This document shows, piece by piece, positions 21,121-31,716 of a DNA stretch of 64,000 nucleotides; positions within the stretch are counted from its first letter, which is position 1; every line of letters starts with the position of its first letter. The translations under genes and the position numbers were made by a program. The notes under the pieces are model-generated. The model did no database searches, was not told the origin of the DNA, and worked only from the letters and a program-made list of their open reading frames with translations. Source of the stretch: Metellina segmentata (Eukaryota; Arthropoda; Arachnida; Araneae; Tetragnathidae); assembly GCA_947359465.1 (NCBI GenBank), contig OX375873.1:95219478-95283477 (forward strand). The letters run 5' to 3'.

Positions 21121-21668
21121 TAGCATCTATTAAGGTAACCACATGATGATGAATAGTACCTTATAAATATTAAGAACAAATTCGAATAAAACTACCACGA
21201 TACCGAGGACCCAAAATACCAGACACGACAACAATACAAATAAAATTCCACACAATGCAATAACTTAGTTCCCTGCCAATTTGAAGAAAAAATTCCTGTT
21301 TGACATAAATTAAATTTTCTGCGTTTTGACTTTTAAGAGCATAATTTCTTATGGATTCTTGTTTGTCGACTTCCATAAAGAGAAAACAACCTCAAATGCT
21401 TCCTAATATGGAAGACTCATATTAGTGTATTTTTCATTGCATCAAACTTACCCGAGCTGTAATCTGCTATGTTCTGACTTTCCTGCCAGATATTATTAAT
21501 ACTGTCCCTCAGAGGTAAATGGCTTTCAAAGGATATATTTCCAAGTTAATTACCCTTAGGAAAAGGTTAAATCTTTGTAAGTAATCCTTTTATCACCGAT
21601 ACTAGTTTCGAGTAATATTTAAGATGCGCGTCACGATGTCAGTGTTTTTGTTAAATATCTCCTCACAG

Positions 21669-21857
21669 GATCTGGCGTATCGTGGTATCGAACACAAAAG
21701 AATATCGAAGTCGCATAATCCGCTGAAAGGAATTGGAACAAATCATCAATTCGCGGAAAGTGTGAAAGAAAGCGACAGCCAAACAATGAATGCCTTCCAA
21801 AGCAAGCCTCAAACACGCAAGGATGTTGTTTTGCTTTTTATCCAAAGAGGCGTCTAA
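21669..21857 (+). CDS. Candidate terminal coding exon, family unknown
   Basis: A good acceptor (pyrimidine-rich ATATCTCCTCACAG) ends at 21668. From 21669 an open frame reads DLAYRGIEHKRISKSHNPLK and continues to a stop (TAA at 21855). The product is polar and basic, without domains that I know. The frame also extends upstream to ATG 21624, so an unspliced short gene is possible. Chance openness cannot be excluded, because the neighbouring minus strand is also open. Confidence 0.2.
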   Translation, partial: DLAYRGIEHKRISKSHNPLKGIGTNHQFAESVKESDSQTMNAFQSKPQTRKDVVLLFIQRGV

Positions 21858-21859
21858 AT

Positions 21860-22745
21860 GCCGTTTGCCTTCGATTTAGCCGCCATTGGATGATAACAAA
21901 TCTTAAATTAAGATGTGGTTCATCTTCCAACATCAAATGAGCAGAGTTGATTCTGTAATTTTGCAAAGACTGTTTTGTGAGACATACAATGCATCCGTGA
22001 CATAATAAATAAGCCTATGTGGATGCACATTCCCAAAGGAAATCGATTCTTTGTTCGCAAGATTATAAGTGGATCCAGTAAATGGTCAGTTTTCAAAACT
22101 TTGTAGAAACCGGTTACATTTTTTATTACCTATTGAACATACCTGAAAAAAAAGTTTTGCACTTTTTACGAAATGAGAACCTATTGAGTACAAATGTGAA
22201 TACGGGAAGAAAATGAAGACATGAGCAGTACCAAACATAACATTGAAGTGGGTTAAATCAGAGCTCAAATATGCAAATAAGAAATTTATTCAAACGATAT
22301 ATAATGAAGTAAAAAACACTTTAAATAATATAAGTTAAATAGAATGAAGATTAGTGAGAGAAATTAAGAATAATTATTTGCAATGCTTTATCCCTCTGTG
22401 AATAAAGAACTTTGAGGTACCAGCAGCATTTTTGTTATCTAGAGTGCAAACCTGAATGAATATTTTGCATGGGAATCCATTGAGAACAAATGTGTGCACT
22501 AAGAAAATGAAAACGTGACCAGATCAAACCAATGATTATAGCAGGTCAAATGAACATATAAGCTATAGAATAAATAAATAAAAAACGCTCAGAATAATAT
22601 ACGTTTCAGGGAGTGCAGAATAGCGAAGATATAAACTACAGGTTTCAACTAATATATAATTTACCTTTCTGCGAATATGGAGAGATGAATGATTATTAAT
22701 AATATTATATTTGAAAGTTAGATTCATTGTAATACAATCGTCATT
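21860..22745. other. Intergenic, no supported gene
   Basis: AT-rich. Two loosely similar blocks (22090-22330 and 22440-22600: CATATTTGC/GGTCAAAT, GAATACGGGAAGAAAATGAA versus TGCACTAAGAAAATGAAAAC) suggest an old internal duplication. Confidence 0.35.
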
Positions 22746-22759
22746 ATGATATTGACGAT

Positions 22760-22906
22760 ATTTTTACTAGGACGAGATCAAGATCTGGTCAGTTTTCTTC
22801 TAGTGATGTGAGACGATCTTGATGGACGACAAATCTCGTCCATCGAGACCTGGTCAGGTTTTCTAATGACAAGATACCTCGTCGAGAGAACCACTAGGAT
22901 GGTTAA
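22760..22906. mobile_element. TTAA-ended palindromic repeat element, copy 5
   Basis: It carries 45-bp-type units (AAGATCTGGTCAGTTTTCTT, AATCTCGTCCATCGAGACC). The right end, CGTCGAGAGAACCACTAGGA followed by TGG, is next to TTAA at 22903-22906. The left border is not clear. Confidence 0.6.
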
Positions 22907-23199
22907 GGTTGGGGTAAATTACCATTGAATTACATTGCAATTACAATGCAATTGCCTAAAAACGCTGAAAAGATACTGTCTTATGCTTAGCCTTTTTGGT
23001 AAGTTTCAATATGCCAGAGATTAAGCATTTACAAGACTAAGCTCATCATAGTTTGGTACTCAGACGGACTGATACTTTGCATTATAAATACAGGTCATAA
23101 TTTGATGGGGTTTTGCAATGGCTTAGAACTAATAACATTCTAAAAAAGACGTCAGGCAAGAATTTACAAATTATTTGGGAATGGCCCTGTCTTCTTTTT

Positions 23200-23270
23200 C
23201 CTATTCTCTATTAAATAGCCCGTTGTGTTGATCCAGTGCAACGTTAACATAAATAATACCAACCTGCCCA
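23200..23270 (+). mobile_element. tRNA-SINE 3' end fragment
   Basis: TAGCCCGTTGTGTTGATCCA and GTGCAACGTTAACATAAATA match the last part of the SINE, followed by a short ACC-type tail. Confidence 0.6.
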
Positions 23271-23279
23271 TTCTCTATT

Positions 23280-24865
23280 ATGATTGACTTTCGTAATGCT
23301 GATTGATTATTGCATTTACGATTGTTTAGTCTATTTTCAGACCCGTGTAGTATAGTTTACCTATGATATTATATACCATCAATTTATTCCTTACTATACC
23401 AAGTTCAAGATGTATTTTTGATTGACTTCAATACCAAATATATTTCAGGTAAGAATCAGTACCGTGGATCATCTTCTTTACTACGTTCCTTCAAAGGTTG
23501 GGAACTCAGGTTTAAATGTTTTAAATGTTTGACCCTGCAGCGTTTCAGCTAGCTTTAATAGGAGAAGAAACATTAATTTTGCTACCCATACATGCCTAAA
23601 CGTGCATCCATTCATATACACGCATTTATAAAATGATAATTCCAGAATTCGATTAATCCTTCACATAATTACCAGAAATATGCAATCACAGCTTGAAGCA
23701 ATTTGCCCATTTCCAGGTAATCCTTCAAAATGACTTGCATTATACTCACCTCAAATCACGATGAAAACGTTAATCTTCAGAGAGGTTAAGCTTCTATTCA
23801 ATGGGCCATTAAGTGGCCAATAAATGAATGAAACCGCCACTTTGTGCGATCCTCTTTTAAAACCATAAAAGTTTCAACAGAGAAGAAAAAGGAAGGGAGA
23901 GCAAGTTGTTTTGAACTTTTAACCCTTGCCATATACGCTAGTACAAAGAGAGCAAGTCAGAATATAAAGCTAACAAAGGTGATAGGCAGTCTTAGCTTGT
24001 TTCAGCAAGGTATTTATGCACAATAAATGATAGATTGAACGTATGAGCTGCATAACAATGGAACATGGTTATAAAGGGTAAAACCATATTACGCCATGAA
24101 TATTAATTAACTAAAAGCAAAATATCGCTTCACATGTTAGAGAATAACAGTGCCAGATATAACAGTGTTTGAGAATAATAGTGCTAACAAAATGTATGTA
24201 CATATAAGTAGACGTTTTCAATTTGTATATCCATACGTAGTATATTCAATCGTTATTAAAATGAATTATGAGAAAATATCTGATATTTCTATCGAAATCA
24301 TAGCACCAACCACAATGAAAGTTGAAAACGAAACGTTCTTCAATACCTTACAACATAATTAAATTTACGCAATACAAGCCATTAACTTATGATGGGATGT
24401 TGAAAGCTAGAGATACTTTGCATTATTTTAGATAGGTAGCTACTTGAAACATAGTTGTAACTTTTTTTTATTTCGCCAGAATTTTATAAGAACTACTTAC
24501 ATTACAGTACATGGTAGCGTTTTTGCGACAAAAGTTGTTATACACATAAAAATTCCTGAGGTATCAGTCGTCTATGTGCATACACTCAACTAGCCACCCT
24601 TCTCAAAATCCTTAAATTTTGCTAATCACCCTTGATAAACTCATTAATAAAATATAAATATAAGTTAAGATATCATGCATAGCATTATTTAAAGAAACGC
24701 ACATGCAGTTTTGAATTTGGTTTAGTTAGTTTATAACACTTTATTTCTAAAACGTTTACCCTTTAACAAACTGGCGAATTTATTATCATTTAATGAACAT
24801 AGTTCAGTTCTCACTGCCAATTTTTTCATTACCTACTACGTAAAACATGCTTTGACCAATCGGTA
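23280..24865. other. Intergenic, no supported gene
   Basis: AT-rich sequence. Short frames (23844-24026, 24150-24362) have AT-driven composition and no motifs. Confidence 0.4.
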
Positions 24866-24869
24866 TATA

Positions 24870-25158
24870 GTTGAATTAGCGTCGCACTGGATTTCTACCA
24901 TTCTCGACCAGGATCATTCTCGAAGGGAAAGATCGGACAACACCTTGAATCACGGTCAGATGACTAGGTCAGCACCTAAGCTGGAACCCCTCTCTCCAAA
25001 CTTCCACACTACAACAACGTGAAGATATTTGTCGCCACGACGGATTAAACGTGCACCAGCCGGAATGTACAAGATAGGCTTTGGTAGGATCGAGTTTCGA
25101 ACTAACATCCCTCTGGTTGCTAATACATTACTCTACAAACCGGGATTTCGAGACCCCG
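24870..25158 (-). mobile_element. tRNA-SINE, near full length, minus strand
   Basis: From the left: AATTAGCGTCGCACTGGA, the GGATCATTCTCGAAGGGAAA block, CCTCTCTCCAAACTTCCACA, then a head with GGATCGAGTTTCGAACTAAC (box B) and TTGCTAATACATTACTCTAC (anticodon/box A side). Confidence 0.7.
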
Positions 25159-25159
25159 T

Positions 25160-25640
25160 TGACCAATTGGTCAAGTGGTGTTCTTCTGGATCGAAAGGTT
25201 CCTGGTTAAAATTCTGTAAGGGCACGGATTCCTATTTGTCTGGTACGAATATTCGATCTCTCTAGAAACGGATTGTACCTAGATTGTGTGGAAAAAATTT
25301 GAGGTGTAGCACAGGATCACAGTTGGCAGAATTTAGTTTTTAGTTAGTAGTAGCAGAAGTTAGTAGAATTTAGCTCAGTTGGCAGAATTTAAATCCAAAC
25401 ATAGACCGTCATGTACAAGATGGCTGGTACATGTTAAACCTGTCGTGGCCTTAAATGTCCTCTCATTGGCGAGGAAGTTTGCAGAATGGAGTGCCAGCTC
25501 AGTTGTTTCCTCGTCATCTGACCGCCGTTCAAATCGACGTGGCATTGTTCTTGGTCTCTTCCTTTAAGATTGATCTCGGACCATTGCCAATAGCCCTCAG
25601 TGTTACTCTAGTGCGACCTTAATTAAGTTCCTACCTACCA
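25160..25640 (+). mobile_element. tRNA-SINE, interrupted copy
   Basis: The head, TTGACCAATTGGTCAAGTGG and GAAAGGTTCCTGGTTAAAAT, is at 25160-25215. About 170 bp of unrelated sequence (with GTTGGCAGAATTTAG-type repeats) follows. The body resumes at about 25405 with TTAAACCTGTCGTGGCC and ends with the GCGACCTTAATTAAGTTCCT / ACCTACC tail. It sits head to head with the minus-strand copy to its left. Confidence 0.6.
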
Positions 25641-25644
25641 TGAG

Positions 25645-27125
25645 GTGTAACGGCAACCTGCTATTGTGGTGCACGAAGGTAACGCAAAGTGGCTCAAAAT
25701 CCACCCTTGTAGCAGCACCATAGAGAATAATGTTGGATTGGTCGGTTATAAAAAAAAATCAAACACGCATACTAATCAGGATCGACTGTGTATATACACA
25801 AGGCAAAACACAACGAGCAACTAATCTCCCCTTCTTAACATCGTATGTTGAAAAAGAATCAAACAACATTCAAACTGTCAAAAGTGACCAACAGCTACCG
25901 ACTTGGTGAGAACCTATAAGTCAGAAGGCAATGTAAAATTGCAACTGAGACTCAGCCTGACACCGAAGCAGGTGAAATGAAAGCTGCGCAGTCTAAGTTG
26001 TCCCAGAACTTCCTTGCCTAACCGTTATTAGTGGAGTCCAAAGGTCACATTCTATCGACAAACGGTGTTGTGTCACACTCTGTGGTGCTTTCCGCTTGGA
26101 CAGGTAGGCAAGCTCGAGCGAAGCTCATTCAATTCGCATCCTTATCTAGCACGGGGATCTACGCGTCGCTTTGCGTCCTCTGTTGTTTACTGCGTAACAC
26201 CGTTCAAAACGTGACATGAATACGTAATTCAAATGTTAGTTGCCAGATGACGGCTGTAATCGATACAGTTTGCAAATAAAACTCCTGAATGTTGTAAGGA
26301 AGGGTAACTTCATAGAAGCAGAGATGTAAAAACAAAAAAAAACAGTTCGAAGTCATGATGTTTTAATCAACATTAGCTGAGTTCCTCATATACGTATTGA
26401 ATTAACCTGGATTTATATGTTAGTATGCAAATGATAAAACACTCATATATATATTTCCAGGCAAATTTCTGTAAGAAAATATCCTAAATTTTACAGGAGA
26501 AAAATTATACAATCACCGGAGTAATTTGTATTGAAGCCAAAGAAACGGATTCAAATCTATAAATTAACAACTTCCCATCAAAAGTCTTGACTATCAAAAT
26601 ACTTGGTAATTCCCATTACTATAATATACTCAGTTCAAATGATGGTTTTCTACAATGCCAGCTTCTGGATCCTTATGATGTGGAACAGAACATGGAAGGT
26701 GCTGCCAAATCGCACTCACCGTAAACTGCGAGGGAACGCCTTCCTGTAGGACTTAGGGGTAGCTGTCCCGTATTTATTTGTCGTCTTGAAGAAAGTAGGA
26801 AACTTCAAGAAGCTCAAAAGACAATTGCACAAACAAGTTTCGAACTCGTAACCAAACACATTCGTTCTCCAATTTTTTTTGAGCGACGTCTTTAGGCACT
26901 CGGTCACTAACGGAGTAATTAAAATGGCAAATAATTCAGAAAACATAGGAAAATCTCTATTCATGAGTAGGTCCATAAGCCGTATATTTTTATTGATCGC
27001 TACAAGTAAAGTGTATAGCATTGGCTATGCAACGTCAGTTTACCATGAGTCACATAAGAAATAACTTTTATTTTCTTGGGTGATTTGTTATGAGTTTTCC
27101 AAACAGGGTCTTATATCATCTTGAA
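25645..27125. other. Intergenic, no supported gene
   Basis: No convincing gene. The open frames at 26031-26219 and 26716-27064 overlap on opposite strands and lack motifs. Confidence 0.4.
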
Positions 27126-27130
27126 AACTA

Positions 27131-27226
27131 TTAATGCTCCAAGTGTTTCGACGAGATATATCGTCCATGTTCTGGTCAGTTTTGCTAAGGAGGAGATAGC
27201 TCATCGAGGCAAAGCTGCCATATTAC
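27131..27226. mobile_element. TTAA-ended palindromic repeat element, copy 6 (short)
   Basis: Left: TTAA (27131-27134) then TGCTCCAAGTGTTTCGACGA. The body is a single unit (GTTCTGGTCAGTTTTGCTAA). Right: TCATCGAGGCAAAGCTGCCA then TATTA, a worn right end. At about 96 bp it is close to the minimum form of the family. Confidence 0.55.
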
Positions 27227-27229
27227 TCC

Positions 27230-28885
27230 AATGGAAATGAGGGGATCCAAGCAGGAAAAAAATTTACTCTTGCTCTGAACTGTTGACAGTTTGGAACATA
27301 TTTTTGCACAAAAAGCTGACCCCCCCCCCGGGCAGTTTTTGACGAAAATATGAAAAATCAGGAGGGTTGAAGGAAGTTAATACGTACTCTTGTGCACCAT
27401 AAAGAAAATATGAAAAAAATCATCCAAGAACCAGCCTAGAAGCATCGTAAATCACACTCACTAGCTGTCTGTCTACCACGAAAACTGCTTTAGACGCAAA
27501 GTCTGCCCTTTTCTGATGCCATAGAAACGGATACTATCCTATTTTCCATAGAGAATTCCTGAAGAAACATCGCCAATATTCACGAAAAACGAAGAAAAAT
27601 TCGCCATCTCCGACAGTCAACCCTTTTAAAATGAACGAGTCATGTTCTTAAAGCGACCGCCACCACCCAGACGTGATGTCAGGAGCAGTTCTCCAAGTAG
27701 ACATATTTTTTAATGTCCGGAGAGCAGTAGGCATACAGTAGTACCAATCAAATCTACTGTTCCACAGCATCCTCTTGTTATCAAGTGGTTATTCTCTTTT
27801 CAGCGATGCTCTTGATTATATTGGCAGAATAATCTTCAAACTGAGACTCAATAAAAAGAAACTAAACAGCGTCTACTCCATATACGATAACTAAAAGTTT
27901 ACAACTTTATTCAATTTAATTGAAAAAATTATAGAGACTAACACTTTAAAACAAGTAATTTATTTACTGCAACGTGTAGTTTTGTATCAACAACTCTAAA
28001 GATGAATTACTGCACATAGAAAGACACACAGAGCATTGAAAAATAAGAAAGATATATGGTGTAGAAAGTTAATTGATAAAAAAAAAGGATTTAGGGTTAC
28101 AAATTATTGCTGACGCACACAACATTAACAATAAATATTTCCCACAATTGTAACAAATTTCATAATAATCCTACAAAATTATTCAATGCCACTGAAATTG
28201 AAATGTGATGTACACTTCTTTATAATGTAATGTATTCAGTAAGGTAATTAGGTGTAAGGAGAAAAAATAGGTTTGCATTCATGACCCAAACTCGATATTC
28301 TTGGTCTGAAATATATCTTAGCAAAGTATTTAAATTATCTGTTAAATTGTTTCAAAAGGGTTAGCGAAATCAATGTCTGGTATTCAAATACAAGTTAAAT
28401 ATTTTGTTAAAAGATGAATTCTATGGAGAAGATACTTGCTATTCATATATTGCTTCTTGTAGGGGGAAAGTTCTAAACTTTCAATCAACCGTTGCGCTTT
28501 TAATCCCGAAGAAATTTTTGTTCTTTGAAATCTCATGAAATCTTAAGGAGCCTTTAAGTGCTTTCGTCGCATTGTTTTGTTGTGAAGGTATTACACAATC
28601 CTCCTATACACACTTTTGCCGTATGAATAATAATATTTAAGGTGTTTTACTTTATATAAACAAGTAGCTAGTATGTTGCTTTGAAAATGGCAACAGGTTA
28701 AAGGGTCATTGAGTTGATTTTGCTCGATTAAAAGATCTTCATTCCCGAAAGTCCAAAAATTCCCACTTGTCCTTATGAAATTAGCTTTATTTCAACCCCA
28801 TTCTTAGTGATTTGGTATTCATTAAAAGCGTGTTATTTACGGTGGATTTTCTAGTTCTCATAGACATTGTTTTTGTATTTTAACC
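27230..28885. other. Intergenic, no supported gene
   Basis: AT-rich sequence with a C-run near 27320. The segment 27440-27760 is a little GC-richer but has no frame that I can support. Confidence 0.4.
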
Positions 28886-28889
28886 CTAG

Positions 28890-29400
28890 GGAGCACTTCC
28901 CTTTAGGTGAGTACCGTCTTCACGGACCCAAAGTGCTCTTCTGGTCTTTTCTTTTCACACGGAATTTACTGTCATCAGTAAACACGGGGTTCGCACTCCC
29001 GATATACCCAAGCAATCGTATCCTGCTTTCATCCCCTTACTCTGTTCATCAATCCCTCTTTCTTCCCTTTCACGACCTTCTTCACCTAGCGTTGTGCTTG
29101 GCAAATCTTTGCCAAATATGTCCCATGCGCCATAAAATGGCAAAAACAACCTATGCATGAGATGAAATCAGAACTGATTGAAACTTTTTCCTTGTGTTCT
29201 TGCCCTCATGGCCATATGTCCTTTATGCGTGCATGGGCGTCCCTGGCCAAAGGCACTCTAGTGATAGTTTCTTTTCACATGGGGCTTACTGTCTTCAGTA
29301 AACACGGGTCATTACTCCAGACGTACCCAAGCGACCTTTCATGGCATTTTTTATCTGACGTTGCTTTGCGAAACTAACGAATATAGCCTTATGCTATTAA
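28890..29400 (+). repeat. Dispersed repeat of unknown type, two tandem copies
   Basis: Copy one (about 28895-29165) has CTTTTCTTTTCACACGGAAT, TACCCAAGCAATCGTATCCT and ACCTAGCGTTGTGCTTGGC. Copy two (about 29220-29400) repeats the order with TTTCTTTTCACATGGGGCTT, CGTACCCAAGCGACC and ATCTGACGTTGCTTTGCG but lacks the middle pyrimidine block. A third copy is at 700-960. The open frames inside are not conserved between copies. Confidence 0.6.
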
Positions 29401-29600
29401 GCCAAAACAGCCAATGTGTTCTTTATTATATCACTATATATACATGTGATCAAATCAGAGTGAAACAGGTAAAGTCAGTTCTCTTTCATGAAAAGTTCTT
29501 ACCTCTCATTGTAAATACTTGATCCAGACACTATTATTAAGGTACAGATTTTTTATTTTGTAAAATAAACGATTCATTTCCTCCAAGGTAACAGCTACTT

Positions 29601-29817
29601 TTAGGTCCCGTTCGTTTGAAGCAGGGCCACCAGCCATCCCTTTAACTCGGCACTTCGCAGAACAGCTTCATTCAGCCCACATTTCAATAACCTCAAAATA
29701 AAAATCCGGCGCAACCACCTCCACAATTTCAACAGCGTGGCGGACCTCACCGAAATGATCGAACGGCTTAATACGTTTAATAACACGCTGTCCGTTTTGA
29801 ACTTCCACGCGGTACAT
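29601..29817 (-). pseudogene. Frameshifted coding remnant, family unknown
   Basis: From an ATG at 29817 the minus strand reads 49 codons (starts MYRVEVQNGQRVIKRIKPF) with many G-initial codons, then hits TGA. A neighbouring frame carries on at once with LNEAVLRSAELKGWLVALLQ to a TAA at 29601. The simplest reading is one short coding region with a frameshift, in a GC-rich patch inside AT-rich DNA. I do not recognise the protein. The plus strand is also open here (82 codons, with ADLTEMIERLNTFNNTLSVL) after a possible acceptor CTACTTTTAG, so the coding strand is not certain. Confidence 0.35.
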
Positions 29818-29899
29818 CTTCAACCGTATCTCGAACAAAAAATAAAGCTCGCTTCACAGAGCGGTTGACGCAACTCACGAGTCATAAAAAAGTGCGGGG

Positions 29900-30290
29900 G
29901 AAAATAATAATTCGGGACCGAACTCAACACAAGGTGAAATATCCGGGCATTAAACCCCCCTTTTCAGCCCCCTCCAAACACGAGGTTGGCAGCTGCTCAG
30001 GTACATCGAGTGCGCGCACTCGGCGCCTTTGATGGATTATGAAGAGCAGCGAGGTCCAGGGGATTATTTCCTTCCGCGCTAGTAATAAAGTACGCTTCAC
30101 CTCAATCACTATATAAATGTGCTTAATCGTGGAACTCATTTTTTTCCAACGGCGGATCGATACGAGGGAAGTCACGAAGTCTAAGCGCAGGAAAATAGTG
30201 CGTTCGTAGGAAAAGCGGGCAGCACTCGAAATTGGAGGTATACCGGCATTCGTTATAAGGGCCGGTAAATTCTGCCGTCACAATGACATG
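29900..30290. promoter_or_regulatory. GC-rich block with TATA box, candidate promoter
   Basis: GC-rich sequence around a TATATAA (30110-30116, plus strand) with an initiator-like CTCATT about 25 bases downstream. The reverse strand also offers TATATAG. The palindromic GTGCGCGCAC lies at 30009-30018. An 83-codon minus-strand frame (29924-30175) shows no motif. The block could be a promoter on either strand, and it lies next to the coding remnant at 29601-29817. Confidence 0.25.
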
Positions 30291-30294
30291 AGAC

Positions 30295-30835
30295 GAGAAA
30301 TTTTTTTTACTTCAATTCATCATATCGTCTGCTTATAGCAGAAACTCATAAACTGACATTGGATATATTTTGGTTTACATCTGCTTAAAGACTAATTAAT
30401 AGTTTTAAGGTATAAAATTTAAAGTATTAGTAGTTTGAAATTATTATATATCGTTTAAACAGATCAGCAGGAAAATGTATTTCTCATTGTCATTGAAAAT
30501 AAGCATTTAGTGACCGAAAAAATGTCTGTTAATGAGTTTCTGTTCGCGGCCGACGGTATTATTGACTAGTTTGGTTTGTCACTTTGCGGATATTTTTATC
30601 GTACACGATGGCTTTGAGTGGCTTTTTCTGTCAAAATAATCTCGATGGCGATAGTGCTTCTGCAACGGAAAATGCTTCCTGTGTGTCCTGAATGTGACGT
30701 TATTCGGCTTTTTTTCGAATACTATTCGAGTGGGGTGAAAGCAAAACGTTGCCAAAATGGCGATTTACTCCATTTGGAGGATACCTCGGAATGTATCATG
30801 TGGATGCATTTGGTAATCGGAAGTAAAATCTTCGT
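30295..30835. other. Intergenic, no supported gene
   Basis: No repeat or gene recognised. A plus-strand frame that starts at 30618 runs into the SINE and is not supported. Confidence 0.4.
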
Positions 30836-30837
30836 TT

Positions 30838-31040
30838 TCCATCCGGTTTGTTTGGTGTGGTGTGAAAGTTTGGAGAGTGGGGTACCTGCTCAGGCGTTGT
30901 TCTCGTCATCTGACCGTGGTTCAAAATTACCAAACGTTGTCCTCGGATCTTTCGCCTCAGGGTTGATCCCGGACCGTCGACAACAGCTGGTTGAGTTTCT
31001 CAAATGCAGTGTTAATAAACTACCTATCGCATTGGTTTGC
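30838..31040 (+). mobile_element. tRNA-SINE body, 5'-truncated
   Basis: GTGTGAAAGTTTGGAGAGTG, GACCGTGGTTCAAAATTACC, TGATCCCGGACCGTCGACAA and a GCAGTGTTAATAAACTACCT end. The tRNA head is absent. The copy ends just upstream of the Tc1 remnant. Confidence 0.7.
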
Positions 31041-31055
31041 TTGCTATAAACACTA

Positions 31056-31603
31056 CCCTATAATAATGGACCGGACAGCAATATGTGTTGGTATAAAGGA
31101 AAGAATGCATGCTTTAATAGGGTCCCCCACTTGCTGCAAACACACTAGCAACCCTTCTAGGGATACTTTCAACAAGGTTTTTATACACAGTTGGGTATTA
31201 GTGTCCATTCCTGCTGCAAGAATATCGCCAGCTCAGTTGCAGATTTCGGACGTGGTTCCCTGGTCCGTAAGCTTCGCTCTAACTCGTCACACAAATGTTC
31301 TATGGGGCTTAGGTCGGGACTTTGAGCAAGCCAGGGAAGGCGTTTTGCATCTATATCTTGATACCACTGTCGACAGAGGCAGCAACATGACATGGAGTTG
31401 TCTTCCTGGAAGTAACATTTGTCCATTCCATAAAATTCCCAGAGCAAAGGAAGAACCTGAATATCAAAATGTTCATGTAAGCGTCGGCGTTCAATTGAGA
31501 AGGAACGACATGCAAAGGTCACATGCCATACCACTAAAACCACTCCAAAATAAGTAGTCGGATTTTATGCAAATCCACTGGCGTCCGGTCCATTATTATA
31601 GGG
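31056..31603 (-). mobile_element. Internally deleted Tc1-type transposon
   Basis: Perfect 21-bp inverted ends, CCCTATAATAATGGACCGGAC, at 31056-31076 and its complement at 31583-31603, each bordered by TA (31054-31055 and 31604-31605), the target site of Tc1/mariner elements. At 548 bp it is well short of a full Tc1 (about 1.3-1.6 kb is usual). The remaining interior is the C-terminal part of the transposase, so this is a non-autonomous deletion derivative. Confidence 0.85.
31181..31543 (-). pseudogene. Tc1 transposase, C-terminal fragment
   Basis: A 120-codon frame whose second half is unmistakably Tc1-like: FQEDN (Asp48, the position of the second catalytic acid), CRQWYQDIDAKRLPW, then AQSPDLSPIEHLCDELERSL, where Glu82 sits at the place of the third catalytic acid. 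The N-terminal DNA-binding domains are missing, and no segment with the first catalytic Asp is recognisable. Changes in the usual DNARPH-type stretch after Asp48 (here DNSMSCC) and Cys in place of Trp in EHLCDE point to decay. The fragment lies between the Tc1 inverted ends and would not be catalytic. Confidence 0.85.
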
Positions 31604-31716
31604 TAGACGCTGAAAATCTCTCTCACACTAGAACTCACAACTTAAAATCTCATATTGTTTAAACACTCAGAGAAATCACGAATATTTTTTCAAGAATTGA
31701 GTCTTATCTATATAAA

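Noticed and set aside
30618..31049. 143-codon plus-strand gene
   Set aside because: The second half is SINE sequence, and the first half has no independent support.
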